Below, piece after piece: positions 1 through 12,340 of a stretch of DNA of 64,000 nt. Below the pieces are notes generated by a model. It saw only the letters and a program-made list of their open reading frames with translations. It did no database searches and was not told the DNA's origin. Position 1 is the stretch's first letter. Each line of letters begins with the position of its first letter. Source of the stretch: Pyronema omphalodes (lineage: Eukaryota; Ascomycota; Pezizomycetes; Pezizales; Pyronemataceae); the NCBI GenBank assembly GCA_024516155.1, contig JAJJXM010000012.1, forward strand, positions 868,001-932,000, in the 5' to 3' direction. Made by a program: the position numbers and the translations under genes.

Positions 1-742
1 GGTAAATTGGGTTCGCCAACCATGTTTCATACTAATATATCCTCCCAGAACTGGCATGAAATATGTCGCGCCCAAGAAACAGAGGTTATAAAAGGCTATA
101 CGTTTTCCGCGTTCGTGGACGAAATACATATCACCGATACTACTCGGAACGATAGTTTCGAAAGCTCCAAGTCCTAGCCCTTGAATAAACCGTGCTCCAG
201 CAAAGGATCCCGGGGAGGTTGCTAATGCGTTCCATAATGCTCCGACGAAACATAATATGATGGAAATCAGATATACTGATCGCTTTCCCCATATTCTTGA
301 GACAGCGGAGGCGATGAGTCCTGCTATACCAGAGGCCCAGAATTGCCAGCCGGACCATTTTGCTACTTCGGTGTAGGAGACATGGAATTCGTCGACGATG
401 ATTTTGGTGATTGGGGCGATGGCTGGACCGAGGATTGCGGTGGTTGCGCCGGAGAGTCCCAGGACGAATAATGTCAAGTCGCGCTTCCAGAGGGGCCAGT
501 TCTATGGATTTTAGTTATTTACATGAGGATTCGAGAAATTAGGAGCTTACAAGAGGGTCATTGGGAGATGCGGAAGGCTGTGGGACAAGGACAACGTCGC
601 TGTTTTTCCCGGTTCCATGCTTAAGGTTCCGATGGCGCTCTGGAAGTTGTGCTTCTGTACCTGGTACAAGCTGTGTCTCGTATAATCTTGCAGTTCCGGG
701 GACATGGCCGCCAGATTTTGGCTCGAGGATTCCGAGACCCAT
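1..742 (-). CDS. MFS transporter, DHA1-like, 3' part outside window
   Basis: Polytopic plasma-membrane transporter of the major facilitator superfamily; the substrate cannot be told. Two exons are visible: 742-551 and 501 to the window edge, with a 49-base intron (GTAAGC...ATAG). Exon 1 gives exactly 64 codons ending in NDPL and exon 2 resumes with NWPLWKRD, the NDPLNWP motif that precedes the first membrane segment in fungal DHA1-type transporters. Four or five hydrophobic helices follow (LFVLGLSGA, then around GIAGLIAS, LISIILCFVGALW, and after the GDMYFVHERGKR loop). The loop between helices is the family's usual signature region. I chose the ATG at 742; an in-frame ATG at 817 would add 25 residues. 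The C-terminal two thirds lie beyond base 1. A relic of a related gene lies at 20896-21021. Confidence 0.88.
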
Positions 743-2473
743 TTTGCTGCTTGCTGGATGGGATGAAAGATGTGGATATTTAGGTTTTGATATAGAACTC
801 CGACATCGCCCCCACATTTATCAAATATTGTAGGCTGGGGTCGATAAGGAAAACTCCGCAAAAGGGTGTCATGCACACATCTCCATGGTTCATTTTTCCC
901 TGTGCACTTGGTTCGCATGCATAAATGCTGTGATAAAGGTAAGGATAGTTATTGAATGTACAACCAAAGTTATGACCGGGGATTAATTCAATCAATTCGA
1001 AACCTGGGATCTTCGCATGACGATACTGAGGCTGGTTTAGACGAAGCATAGCTTAATCACCAGACGAGGAGAACTACGGTTCGGGCCGTATTATCGAGGG
1101 CCCGGTGAAGAAGTCACCAGCGAGCTATGTACCGTGATATAGACCCCTCTTTGTGTAACAACATAAATCTAGATTGATTTTCAACTGAACTCGTCTGCGG
1201 TAGCGAGGATCATAGGAAAATTGACATCACATCAGATGTGAATCAAATAATCGTGCTTGCATGCATTACTATGCATGCATCCATTCTGGACGAGATGGCG
1301 TTTTGAGGCAAAATTACCATATGAAGATCCCAGGAGGAGTGAAAAGGTGACATGTATCAGATGGTTCCGCAACAGTCAAGGTTCGATCAAAACGGTGCGA
1401 AATAACCGCGGTGCTGATCAGCTCGTCTCGCATGGCGTTTAGAGTACCCTCGGTGTTTCTTCCATTCCACAGTAGGTTTGACGGAGATAAGTTGTGAGTT
1501 GATTGAAAGGGGTTTGTTTGTTAATTGATATCGAATTTTCCTCTCAAAAGATGGAACGGGGTCGGTGGAATTGGATAACAAGAGGTTGGAAGGACTTGGC
1601 ATAACTTGACCGCTTAACAAGGCCGGCTTCCTGCGTACAAACGGGTAGCGCTCGTATTCCTAATACAACATGTGGCCTCCATCCATCTCCATTCAGTCTT
1701 TTCTTCCTCCAGATCTTTGGCCGGTTTTTTTATTTCTTCTTTCCTTGCTCCAAAATTGCAGGATTCTTTCCAGGAAAACTCCAACAGGACCATAAATCGA
1801 TGATCGGTAGTCTTGATAAACACGACGATGCACCCATGTAACCTGGCTTCGCCGCCATCGAAGGGATTAAGCGAATGTTGGTCGCAGGGCTCTCAGGGTT
1901 TATGGTCTTCAAGTTGGAGTTTGCACCCTGTAGACTGGCACAATCCGTTTGCCTGGGCAGATCTGCCCTGTCCTATGGTTTCATGGTACTGCTAAGACAA
2001 ACAATAAGATCGTGGAATCACTGAGCATTATCATCGAGGTTTAGCAGGAATTTTCATTGCCAAGTTTTACAGAATATAGAGTCTGAAAACCACTTCAGAC
2101 CTCCCAGCGTTTTATATCAAATCTTGTGCTGATAGAAATAGATTCAATTGATATGTTGTTGTATCTTTACCAACCCATAGTGTACTCTCAGTGCATTTGC
2201 TTTTCTCAGCAATCAGATGACGGTTTCGGTAGGTCGCTAAACATGTATCACCGCACTACGGTACCCATATCTGCAGCGACGACTGGTCGCTTGAAGAGTG
2301 GGGAAGTGCCGCCGAGTGGCGCTTTACACGTGAATCTGCAACACTGCAAACGAATTCCAGGGCCAGGGTTTGCATCCATATCTGGTTAGCCTACGGTCAA
2401 TTGCACATTGTTTGCTGTCCTTGGGCCTCAAAACTGACAGCTTTGTCTGTGTTCTCCTCCCAACATCGTCATC
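743..2473. other. Intergenic region, no recognisable gene
   Basis: Unique-looking sequence between the divergent MFS and DUF2470 genes, so it should hold both promoters. Open frames here are short, overlap one another on both strands and match nothing I recognise. No repeat, tRNA or clear TATA box was seen. Confidence 0.5.
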
Positions 2474-3219
2474 ATGGCCGCCCCTCTAGACGCTACCGCT
2501 GTTTCGCGCGTTGTCGACCACATTAACAAGAACCACGCTGAAGCCGTTGACGACTGGGCTCAGTACTATGCGCGTCTTCCTGCTTCTCTAGCTAAGACGG
2601 CAACGCTCAGCACCTTCACTCTCGAGAAGCTCACCTTGTCTGTCACCTCACCTCATGGCGCTAAATCTACGGTCAACATTCCTCTCAACCCCCCGATGAA
2701 GAGCGTCAACGAATGCCGTGAACGCATGGCATATATGGCAATCGAGGCAATGGAGGGGCTCGGACGGAGCCGGTATCAGGTCAAGCGTTGGGTGCCACCT
2801 GGCTTTATTGGTGGCATTGTTTGTGCAGCTGTATCATTTGGATACTGGGCTTTCTTCAATGGTGCTATACAGTTTGCGCCTGGAGGATGGGTTAGAGAGT
2901 AAGTTCCTTCTTATCATATTTATATCACTGCTGACGGATCAGAAATATACTTCGCGGAGAGGCTCTTGCACCCACTGCGGAGCTCATGCGGGGTTTACAC
3001 ATGGAAATCTTCTTCTGTATTATTGCAATCCATATTGCGGAGACTACATGGATCCATCGCTCAAGACTCGGCAAGCATGGTGTTAAGACGGGTTCCGCAT
3101 TGTGGTGGAAGTGGGCCCTGTCAACTTTCTGGGAGGGATTCGGAAGTATTGTGAGATTTGACGGAGAGGTCGGAAGATTGAAACAGGAAGAGGCAGCAAA
3201 GCAGGGGAAGATTCATTAG
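2474..3219 (+). CDS. DUF2470-domain membrane protein
   Basis: Exons 2474-2898 and 2943-3219 are joined across a 44-base intron (GTAAGT...TCAG) that splits a Glu codon, giving 233 residues. Residues about 10-85 resemble the DUF2470 domain, which is related to the C-terminal part of HugZ-type haem-binding proteins; the motif DHINKNHAEAVDDW is clear. Two hydrophobic segments follow, one near residues 112-134 and one after the conserved LMRGLHMEIFF, so the protein is probably a membrane protein with the domain on one side. The C-terminus is charged (EEAAKQGK). This domain order is common in uncharacterised fungal proteins; the function is not known. The ATG follows an ATCATC leader and is the first in frame. 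Confidence 0.87.
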
Positions 3220-3225
3220 AGATGG

Positions 3226-3286
3226 CCGGATACTCCTTGATATCCGGACACTTCTTGATATCCGGACACTTATTGATACCCGGATG
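3226..3286. repeat. 18-bp tandem repeat just after a stop codon
   Basis: About 3.4 copies of an 18-base unit (CCGGACACTTCTTGATAT and variants), beginning six bases after the DUF2470 stop codon. It would lie in the 3' UTR. Function unknown. From here to 4007 there is no gene, only the promoter region of the next gene. Confidence 0.8.
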
Positions 3287-3940
3287 ACTATTCCTTTCTT
3301 ACAAAACATTGGACTGGGACTATTCCATCTGTTACAAAGCCCGCAGCATAGATTCCAAAATTGTACGAGTACATATACCAGGCAGAAGAAAGATTCGGTC
3401 GATCGGTACCTCTCTAGCTCGCGTTAAACAAACTTGCCGACTGCCAGTGATCAGGCGTGATTCGGGATTGGCGGCGGAAATTTCGCTAGCGTAATATTGG
3501 TTGTCGCCACGTGTGAATTACAAACATGCTTCCAGTACCATCCATGAAGATTCGGACGCCAAAAATTGTCCGAGCGTCCAGTGGAATGCTCGCATTTGAG
3601 CTGTCAACGATGGCGAACAGCACTCTAAGAAGATTAAGGATACGCAGGTTTCTGCTGGCTCCCGGTGCCTTTAGATCTAGGGAACGCCCAATGTACCTAA
3701 ATTACCGCAGCATCTGCGCTTAGCTTAAGCTCCGATATCTCCATCAGTCTCTACGACGCTCCATATCTCAACCCCCGCTCCAAGCAACCAACCTAGTCCC
3801 CACTCTTTTTCTCTGCTAGACTCTTTTGTGTAAAGTGTCAACAATTATTCAGCAACACGCCCTTTCTACTGCCATGACGTTATTGAAGCTATCATTCAAG
3901 CCGCATATTGGATTAGAAATGCAATGTCGTGAGTATTGAA

Positions 3941-3950
3941 ATATATAAAG
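3941..3950 (+). promoter_or_regulatory. TATA box of the OYE gene
   Basis: ATATATAAAG lies 58-67 bases before the ATG at 4008, a fitting place for a TATA box with a short leader. Strong codon bias in the gene agrees with a well-expressed promoter. Confidence 0.5.
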
Positions 3951-4007
3951 CCTGGAGGTCCCTGACTGTGGAATCTCCATTATACATATATACATACCCA
4001 GAAAACA

Positions 4008-5332
<1,325 letters not shown>

Positions 5333-5914
5333 ATTTTGCGTTAAAAAGTTTATTGTTGTAGATTATGCGTAATTTTATATTTTTTTTCTGTAGCGTGGTT
5401 TCGTGATGTTTTGTGAGGTGATGTGATGCGTGGTGTGCTGGCAAGATATTTGCATACAGGTGAGATTACCGAGATCTCAACTCTGTTTATGGAAATTATC
5501 CATCTAGCCGGATACGCATGCGTCTACTATGCTGGACGATACTTGCTGCATGATTCATCAAGGCTGATCAACGGCTATTGAAATGACTACATATATACAT
5601 CCAATACTTACTCTCCCAGATATAAACTTATATCTCCCACCTTATATCTCCCACCCTATTTCCATCTAACCTATCCCCTTCTTATCAATCCCTCTATAAC
5701 TCCTATAGTATTACTTCCTTCCTCTTCTGTTCCTTTCGTATTCCTTTTATTCCTTTCATCCCCTTCATCCCTTCCATACCTTTCATACACCAAAAACGTA
5801 ACAAAAACGTAATGAAATTTTTTCATCACCGTCATAAATATTTCATCCATAAATATTTCATCTATAACTATTCCGTAACTATTCCGTGTCCGCACTGAAA
5901 ATTATATTTATCCT

Positions 5915-5946
<32 letters not shown>

Positions 5947-5947
5947 A
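5915..5947. repeat. (CCCATA)n microsatellite
   Basis: About five copies of a CCCATA hexamer. It is not the TTAGGG telomere repeat and lies well inside gene-bearing sequence, so it is read as a plain microsatellite. Confidence 0.85.
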
Positions 5948-6044
5948 CCAGATAAGGAGAACAGAGGTGAGTTAAGAGCAGCGAATCAAAAGCACCGAAT
6001 CAAAAGCACCGAATTAAAAGCACCGCATGAGAAAACAGCAAACC

Positions 6045-6345
6045 CTAATAACTCCAAACCCTAACAACGAGAATAAAAACCAGTTACTCAGAAAGTGAAG
6101 AGAGGTGTCAACAGGCCACAGGTAACAGGTTACAGGTAACAGGTAACAGGTGCAAGAAATGAAGTACACTCTGCCATCTGGGACAGATCCTAACGAGACT
6201 GGGATGATAGCTAGAGCTAGGTAATAGCTACTATGGAGATCTTGGAAATGTATGACTGTAGTATGGAAATGTATGATTGTAGTATACATAGGTTGTATGT
6301 AAGATTAAGGTTGTGAATGTTTAGGAAAATAAAATAAAATCATAA
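6045..6345 (+). mobile_element. SINE-like element, copy A (old, diverged)
   Basis: Collinear with the better copies near 26.6, 34.7 and 36.7 kb: it keeps CGAGAATAAAAACCAG, GAGAGGTGTCAACAGGCC, CAAGAAATGAAGTACACTCTG, GGGACAGATCC and the end TTAAGGTTGTGAATGTTTAGGAAAAT. It is expanded internally by small duplications (ACAGGTAAC units and a repeated GGAAATGTATGA unit). No target duplication could be made out. The tail is AAATAAAATAAAAT. Confidence 0.5.
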
Positions 6346-6794
6346 CTCTTATATATACTGCATTAATTTCATGGTTGAGAAAAAAATATCGTGCTGTTGC
6401 TGTTGCTGGGATGTAATGATGTGGTGGGTATGTTGAAGTATCATATATAATCACGCAAGTAAGTAAGCTAGCTAGCTGGCTGGCTGGTAGGGAAATCAAG
6501 CAAGCAAATAATCAATCAAGTAAAACAAAAATCAATTCAGTATCAAAATATCTACTTCTCCCTTATCCCTTGTTCGCCTTCTCTCTTGGTTCTCTCTTAA
6601 TCAAATAATAAATTAATCAATCCATCGTCTACATCATCTACATCTTCCACAAACTAACCCCTATCATACCCCCCTCTTCACCCTCCCCCCTCCCAGCAAC
6701 TATATTAACCCAACCCGCCAGCACAACCGCCTCAAGCACCAAGCACAACGGCTGGATTACGATTCCGCCCGACCCACGAAGCACCGCAGCTGAA

Positions 6795-9173
6795 TTACGA
6801 TTCCGCCTCAGCCTCAAGTTCCAACTGCCGCTCTCTAATCAACTCCTCCAACTCCGCAATTCGCTTTTCCAAATCCGGGACTTCTCTAAGTTGTGTTTCC
6901 AGGTCTTCTTTTTCACTTTTTTAGTGTTAGTATTTTCTGGGATTATATTTCAGGGGGGTTCAAATAAAGCAAGATTCATTCAAGATAAACAAAGCTTACT
7001 TACTCTTCCAACCGCAACCTTTTCTCAGCATCCAGTTTTGTAAAGACATAACCACCCTGTCCATCAAACTGCAGGATATTCTCATGATAAGTCCAGAGCG
7101 AGCGACGGTGGGATACTGTGATTAGGGTTACGCCTAGGGATTTGGCTGTGTCGTAGAGCATTTTTTCGGTTGCGAGGTCTTGCGAGGAGGTACATTCGTC
7201 TAGGATTGCGCTGTGGGTGTGTATGTTAGCAGGGTGGGGCCATCCTAGATAACTACGACAGGCTGTCTGGGGGGGGATACATACTATCTCGGTCTATGAT
7301 AAAACAATCTCGCCATTCCGATTCTCTGCTGGATACCAGAGCTCCAAACTTCTCTCCACTCCCTATCTGCATCCCAACCATCCGCCTCAACTTCCACAAC
7401 ATTCGCGATGCCAACTCTTTTCATAATCTTCATTAAATCCTCGTCTGTTACCCCTCTTCTTGTCATCTCCATTCTGGACTCGGGGTAGATGATTTGTTGT
7501 CTCAAGCTTCCTTTGGAGATATATGGACGTTGGGGGATGTAGAAGATTTCCTCAGGAGGAGGTTTCCTTACTTCTCCGCCGTAGACTGGCCAAAGACCAC
7601 CCATGATACGGAAGAGGGAGGATTTTCCGCAACCGTTAGGTCCGACTATTAATAAATGATCACCCGGGCGGACATGGAATGTTAATTCCCGCACCAATAC
7701 GTCGCCATTAGGACTGACAATGGGGACATTGATGAACTCGATATCAGGACCTTCAGAAACTTTTCCACGACCGGATAATACAGCTGCGTTTTCCGTGGTG
7801 GAAGCAGAGGAGACAAGTTTCTTCTCAAAGTGTCCGTTATGGATATCATCGATCACATCTATCAGGCTAGAAACTCGACTTGTGAAGCCTGCTAACTCGG
7901 TGATTTCTTTATAGCTGAACATTACGCGACCGAATGCGTCGGAGGAGGATAATAATAGACGACGGTTTGTGACGAAGCCTTCGGTTCTGTCTCCCAGGGT
8001 TACGCTGGAGGCGCCGGGGATCTTTAGGAACACTGGCACGGAACAGAGAACTAGGCCAAGTGCGCCCCAGAAGTATTTGATGACGAAATCTTCCATCATT
8101 CCGTGGTATAAACGACGACGGAGGATGTAGTTGACGTGTTTGATAAGGGTGAAATAGCCTTTGTCGAGAGTTGTTTTCTCGGCTTCGTGACCGGAGAATA
8201 GGGCGATTTCTTCGGAGTTTTCGATTAGTCGGGAGTGACTAAAGCGGAATTCTCCTTCTAGACGGGCTTCGTCGGCGACGTATTTTCCGAATGGGGGGGT
8301 TAGGAGTCGCATTACGTTGGCGGAAAGTTGGACTAGTAGGCCCATGGCGAATAGGCCTTCCCCTCCTACGTTCTTGCTGAGTTGGTAGTTGTAGATACAC
8401 ATGTCTAATACTGGCTTTGCGAGGGAGGAATAGAGATCGGCGACTTTGTTGGACCACGCGGAAATGTCGTGCGTGATCAGTTGGTCGGCGTTTTTGATAC
8501 GGTCGTCCAAGTTACCCAGGGCGTAAAAGGTCATTTTTGATAGATAACGATCATGGATGTAGTGAGTTAACCGGGTTCGGTATTGTAAGGCGAGTTTGCA
8601 TTGATGATATTGCAGCTATGGTGTTGTTAGTAGCTATCTTGAGCTCCGGGGTTGTTATATTAAGCTCACCATAGAGTTTGTAAAAGTCGCGGGTATAGCA
8701 ACCAACATCCACCAAACAATTCCTATCAAAAACTCCCTCCCCTTTCCTCTAACCAAGCTACTAACCAACTTTCCATCGAGCTCCGCAACATACAAACTAA
8801 TCAGCGTTCTTATGACCAAAAAACAAGAATGTGACACAATAAGTCTCATCTCCTTCGACTTTACGCCTGGTATAACAATTCTCAATAGCTTGAATAAGTT
8901 TTTAAAAAACTCTCTATTCAGCTCGACTTTTTGTTTTTGGTCTTTAAAGTCCGGTGTTGAAGTCTTGCCGGCGGCTTGTTGCTTCTGACGTGCAGTTGCG
9001 GATTTCTGTTCGTTGATCGCATTTCGTACACGGTTTACGAGCGCGATAAAAAGGGTTAAGTAAACCGCGCGAGAGATGTTGGTTCGGTGTTTAAGATACG
9101 TGTTTGAGCAGTGGGATAGAAGCGCGGATAAGGAACGGTCGCTGGGGAGGGAGAGCTTTGATTGCGCGGCCAT
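6795..9173 (-). CDS. Peroxisomal fatty-acyl ABC half-transporter (PXA/ABCD type)
   Basis: Four exons (9173-8670, 8615-7285, 7210-7004, 6915-6795) give 720 residues, close to the usual ABCD half-transporter. All junctions keep frame; the last intron has a TACTAAC branch point. The protein should dimerise in the peroxisomal membrane and import long-chain fatty acyl-CoA for beta-oxidation. Order: basic N-terminus, transmembrane domain, the EAA-like [15 protein letters not shown] (about 301-315) typical of this subfamily, Walker [10 protein letters not shown] (about 493-501), signature region near 592, Walker B AILDEC, then [23 protein letters not shown] and an acidic C-terminal coiled-coil tail. 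It looks closest to fungal Pxa2, but Pxa1 cannot be excluded. The ABC signature reads SSGIQQ rather than SGGxQQ, a Gly to Ser change at a nucleotide-contacting position. Confidence 0.93.
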
Positions 9174-9248
9174 GGCCGGAGGTAAGAGGTGTAAGCTGCG
9201 GCAATGGTAAGCTGTATCTTGGGATTTTCGAGCGCAAGGTAAGCTCCG

Positions 9249-9286
9249 GATATGCTATGCTATCCTATGCTATGCTATGCTATGCT
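9249..9286. repeat. (TATGC)n microsatellite
   Basis: Seven near-perfect copies of a TATGC pentamer with one TATCC variant, about 80 bases upstream of the ABC transporter start on its promoter side. Confidence 0.85.
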
Positions 9287-10315
9287 GTCAATGTCCGGAT
9301 CTCGAGATGTTGAGCTCGAGGTGTTGTAATTGTGCCGGCTTTTCGTTTCGGTTTCGTGAATGTCTTGCATGTGGCTTGCTGTGCTGGAGCTGGGCGGGTG
9401 AGGAAGCATGTGATGGTTACCGAGGCACGTGAGGTGGAGGTTGTGGATTCTGGTGATGGGTTTCACTTGTGGGGTTATGGTGATGACTACACGATGTGAG
9501 GAAAATGTTTAATAGTGATATTTAAGTTATGTCAACTGGCGAGTGAAATATTGTGAATTAGTTTAGGATTTCTTAATTGAGAAAGTAAAGTTTGTGGTGG
9601 TCTTTTGGAATGTTGACCTAAAGCAGCGCGTTCACCAAGCGTGTTTCTCGTGTCGAGCTAGATTACGTCATTTGCAAGGCTTCAAGGCTTCAAAGTTTCT
9701 CCAGCCTTGTTCAGCCTTGTTCAGCCTTCCACCCTCGTTGCGGCTCTGCTCGCCACTGAAAGCGCAACGTGGGGCATCCCCGCAGATCACGCCACCACAA
9801 ATAACGCGCGGACTGTGTGGGGGAGGGGGGGGAGCTGGCTGCTGGCTGAGCACGAAAAAGAGAGCTGCTACTACTACAAAGACGTCAAGTCAGACTCGCG
9901 ACTGAAGTTGATATCAAAAATAAAGTCCGGGTGAAATCAATAATCTCAATTGATAAGAAGTGAAAAGTGTGCCGACCGTCCGACGATTGAAGAAGAAATC
10001 TGAAAGAATCGAACAAGAACCCTTCTCTCCCACTCCCGCGTCCTCAACACCCGACTGTCCTGTCTCTCCAATAACCCTCCCTCCCCCCCTCCTCCGAGCG
10101 ACCATCATCCCACAGAGCCCGCGCGACCCCAAAAGACGAGCTACCTCAGCTACCCACGAATACATAAATACAAGAGAACGGGTGATCGCCGTGCCACAAC
10201 TCTCCACAAACACTCAACCACAAAGTCATCGCATCTCCGCAGCACCGCGTCTGACAGCCACTTGATCACTCAATATCGAACGAAGAAAAGAAATACACCG
10301 GAATACACACGCAAG

Positions 10316-10366
10316 ATGAGTCCAGCACCGACTCGTAGAATGTCCACCTACGCTATCTCCCCGAAT
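10316..10366 (+). other. Possible leader exon, 17 codons ending in a GTATGT donor
   Basis: An ATG begins MSPAPTRRMSTYAISPN and stops exactly at AAT followed by GTATGT, a consensus fungal donor. This could be an upstream exon of the enzyme at 12341 with a 2-kb intron, or the first exon of something not resolved. The simplest phase-0 acceptors near 12341 are poor, so the link is only a suggestion. Confidence 0.25.
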
Positions 10367-10692
10367 GTATGTATTCCCTTTTCTGCGATTGTATTGTGAT
10401 GTTTTTGTCTTGTGCTCCTGGAGAGATGGCCATTTTCTCCCTTTGTGGGCACTCATCCGATATACCCCCACAACTGTACTGTCCATTCCCTCCCCCCTTC
10501 TCCCGTCTCGAGACCGGCAATCCGCAGCAAGCAATTGGACGCTTCGGTCATCCTTTCCGGTTTTCGGCGACTCGGCACAAGCGCTAGATTGACTGCTTCT
10601 GGAGCTGTCATGCAACGGACGACATCCGAGGTGTGCGGGGAGCAAGAATATCTGCCAGATGAGGCGGAAGGCTATTAAACATTTCTATGAGG

Positions 10693-10770
10693 GCATTACG
10701 ACGAGAGGAAATACACATATTATGAGGCATTACGACGAGAGGAAATACACATATTATGAGGCATTACGAT
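10693..10770. repeat. 34-bp tandem repeat, 2.3 copies
   Basis: A 34-base unit starting GCATTACGACGAGAGGAAAT is repeated perfectly at 10693 and 10727, with a third partial copy from 10761 that changes CGACG to CGATG. Unit identity suggests a recent duplication. Confidence 0.9.
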
Positions 10771-11126
10771 GGGAGCATGACATATCTACCATCAGGCATT
10801 GCGACATGACAATCAACGGGACAGTACCGGATCAGCTGTAACGCCATTCGAGAAGATTATACAGCTGTTTATGGAGCTTGACAGCAGTGATGGAGCTACA
10901 TCCTCTATTTGCCGGTTTTCAGTTACAAACAACAGACAGCTCAGAGTAGCTTTGTTTCGTTGTTCCATCCGATCAGCAAGCTTCATTCAACTACAGCCAC
11001 GGCAGAGATTTCCATCTCATCAGCTACAGTACAACTCTTCTGCCCATCATCTGCTCTCTCTTTCGGCGTGGTCAAATAACAGCATTGGATTCGTTCGTGG
11101 CAGTCAGTTACTCGCGCAATCTCATT

Positions 11127-11153
11127 CCCCCCCCCCCCCCCCCCCCCCCCCCC
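11127..11153. repeat. C27 homopolymer
   Basis: Twenty-seven C residues followed by GCGGG. One of at least nine C or G tracts of 12 or more bases in the window. Confidence 0.9.
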
Positions 11154-12004
11154 GCGGGTGGTCTTAATCATCAGGAGCCTCCTCCGAGTTGGACTTGCCT
11201 CTAGAGGACGACTTCCCCTCTGTTTCGGGGTTTGTCTTGGCTTCCTGGCTACCGCTGACGATTCCCGTTGTGCGTTGGACCATCTCCTCGCTCGCCAGTG
11301 CAGCACAGACTTAGCTGCATCAGGCTGAGATCGCGTGTGTTGAAGCATAATCCTCCGAATTAATTCCTGAACCACGGCCAATTCGTCAGCTTCTTCACCG
11401 ACGCGTCCGCCCCAGCAGGGCTCGGGTACCTGCAGACGCAGCGAGAATTTTTGATTATATATTCTTCAAAAAATTCGGGTTTCACAGTTTTCCTACATCT
11501 CTTCCTCACCGCTGCTCGTCTGTCCGCGGCCACTCGTTGAGCTCTGACAACAAACGGCATCGCGTCTCTTGGCCAACGGAGCCAACCGGGAAGTAACTGC
11601 AAGGGTCCTCGGTTCCTGCACTATTTACGTCGAACAACCCCACAGGCGCGCCGGAAAAAATCGTGCGCCCCGCCTTTTTTTTAGGGTGTTTGAAGAGCTT
11701 CAGCAAAGTTACCGAGAGAACTGAGAGCACTGAGAGCACTGGAATTCGGCTCAAATCAAGTACTGTATATAGCTCTGGTCTCAAGGAAATATCTATCCGG
11801 TGGAGAGCAGGATCAGAGCAGGATCAGCTGCAGAACCTTCAATTGGGGCTGCACTTCAAGGTGCAGTAGTACTGCTTCGTTGACTGTCCGGGTATCTGCT
11901 TCAAGGGCCTACGGGAAGATCATAGACTGGACAGAAGCAAGCTGCTGCTGCTGCTGCTGTATCTGTGCGCGAACAAATCCACGAACAAGCCTTGCCTTTG
12001 CCCA

Positions 12005-12022
12005 CCCCCCCCCCCCCCCCCC
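12005..12022. repeat. C18 homopolymer
   Basis: Eighteen C residues within the upstream region of the fructose-2,6-bisphosphate enzyme gene, about 320 bases before its start codon. Confidence 0.9.
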
Positions 12023-12340
12023 GGCATCACACGCGACTCTCAGACTGCGTTCGGAGCTGTCCAGTCCGCTCTTACAACTCAGCTTCACAAAACCCCCCTA
12101 TTTGGTCCGAGAACTCATATCTACCCGGGGTCTCCCATTCGATATCCGTTTTCGATTCAATAACACTTGGACGCATCTACCCATCATTCAACACTATCGT
12201 CGTCCTACATTGCCAGCTGCTCACATCCCGAGCTCGCCTTAGCACTTACTACTTCAACTGCCCCGACCGCCTACTCTTCTTGCACTTTCACCTCTCTCAT
12301 ACACCATTTCATTCTTTGTTTTTATTGCATTTCCTACACA

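Larger units (their letters stand above)
5333..6794. other. AT-rich intergenic region with short repeats
   Basis: Lies between the 3' ends of two convergent genes. It holds runs of TCCCACC/TCATCC-type low-complexity sequence, a CCCATA hexamer tract, three copies of a GAATCAAAAGCACC motif (about 5983-6025), and a decayed SINE-like copy. No gene seen. Confidence 0.6.
9174..12340. other. Long intergenic region between divergent genes
   Basis: Contains the promoters of the ABC transporter and of the fructose-2,6-bisphosphate enzyme, plus tandem repeats and two long C tracts listed separately. A CTG run encoded by (GCT)n lies near 11940-11958. Several open frames of 60-140 codons occur on both strands but have no codon bias or recognisable domain. 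Confidence 0.5.

Noticed and set aside
5915..5947. CCCATA tract as an interstitial telomere
   Set aside because: The repeat is CCCATA, not CCCTAA, and it sits between two ordinary genes.
9594..11602. Several 60-140-codon frames on both strands upstream of the fructose-2,6-bisphosphate enzyme
   Set aside because: They overlap one another, cross the C27 tract or the 34-bp repeats, and show no coding pattern.
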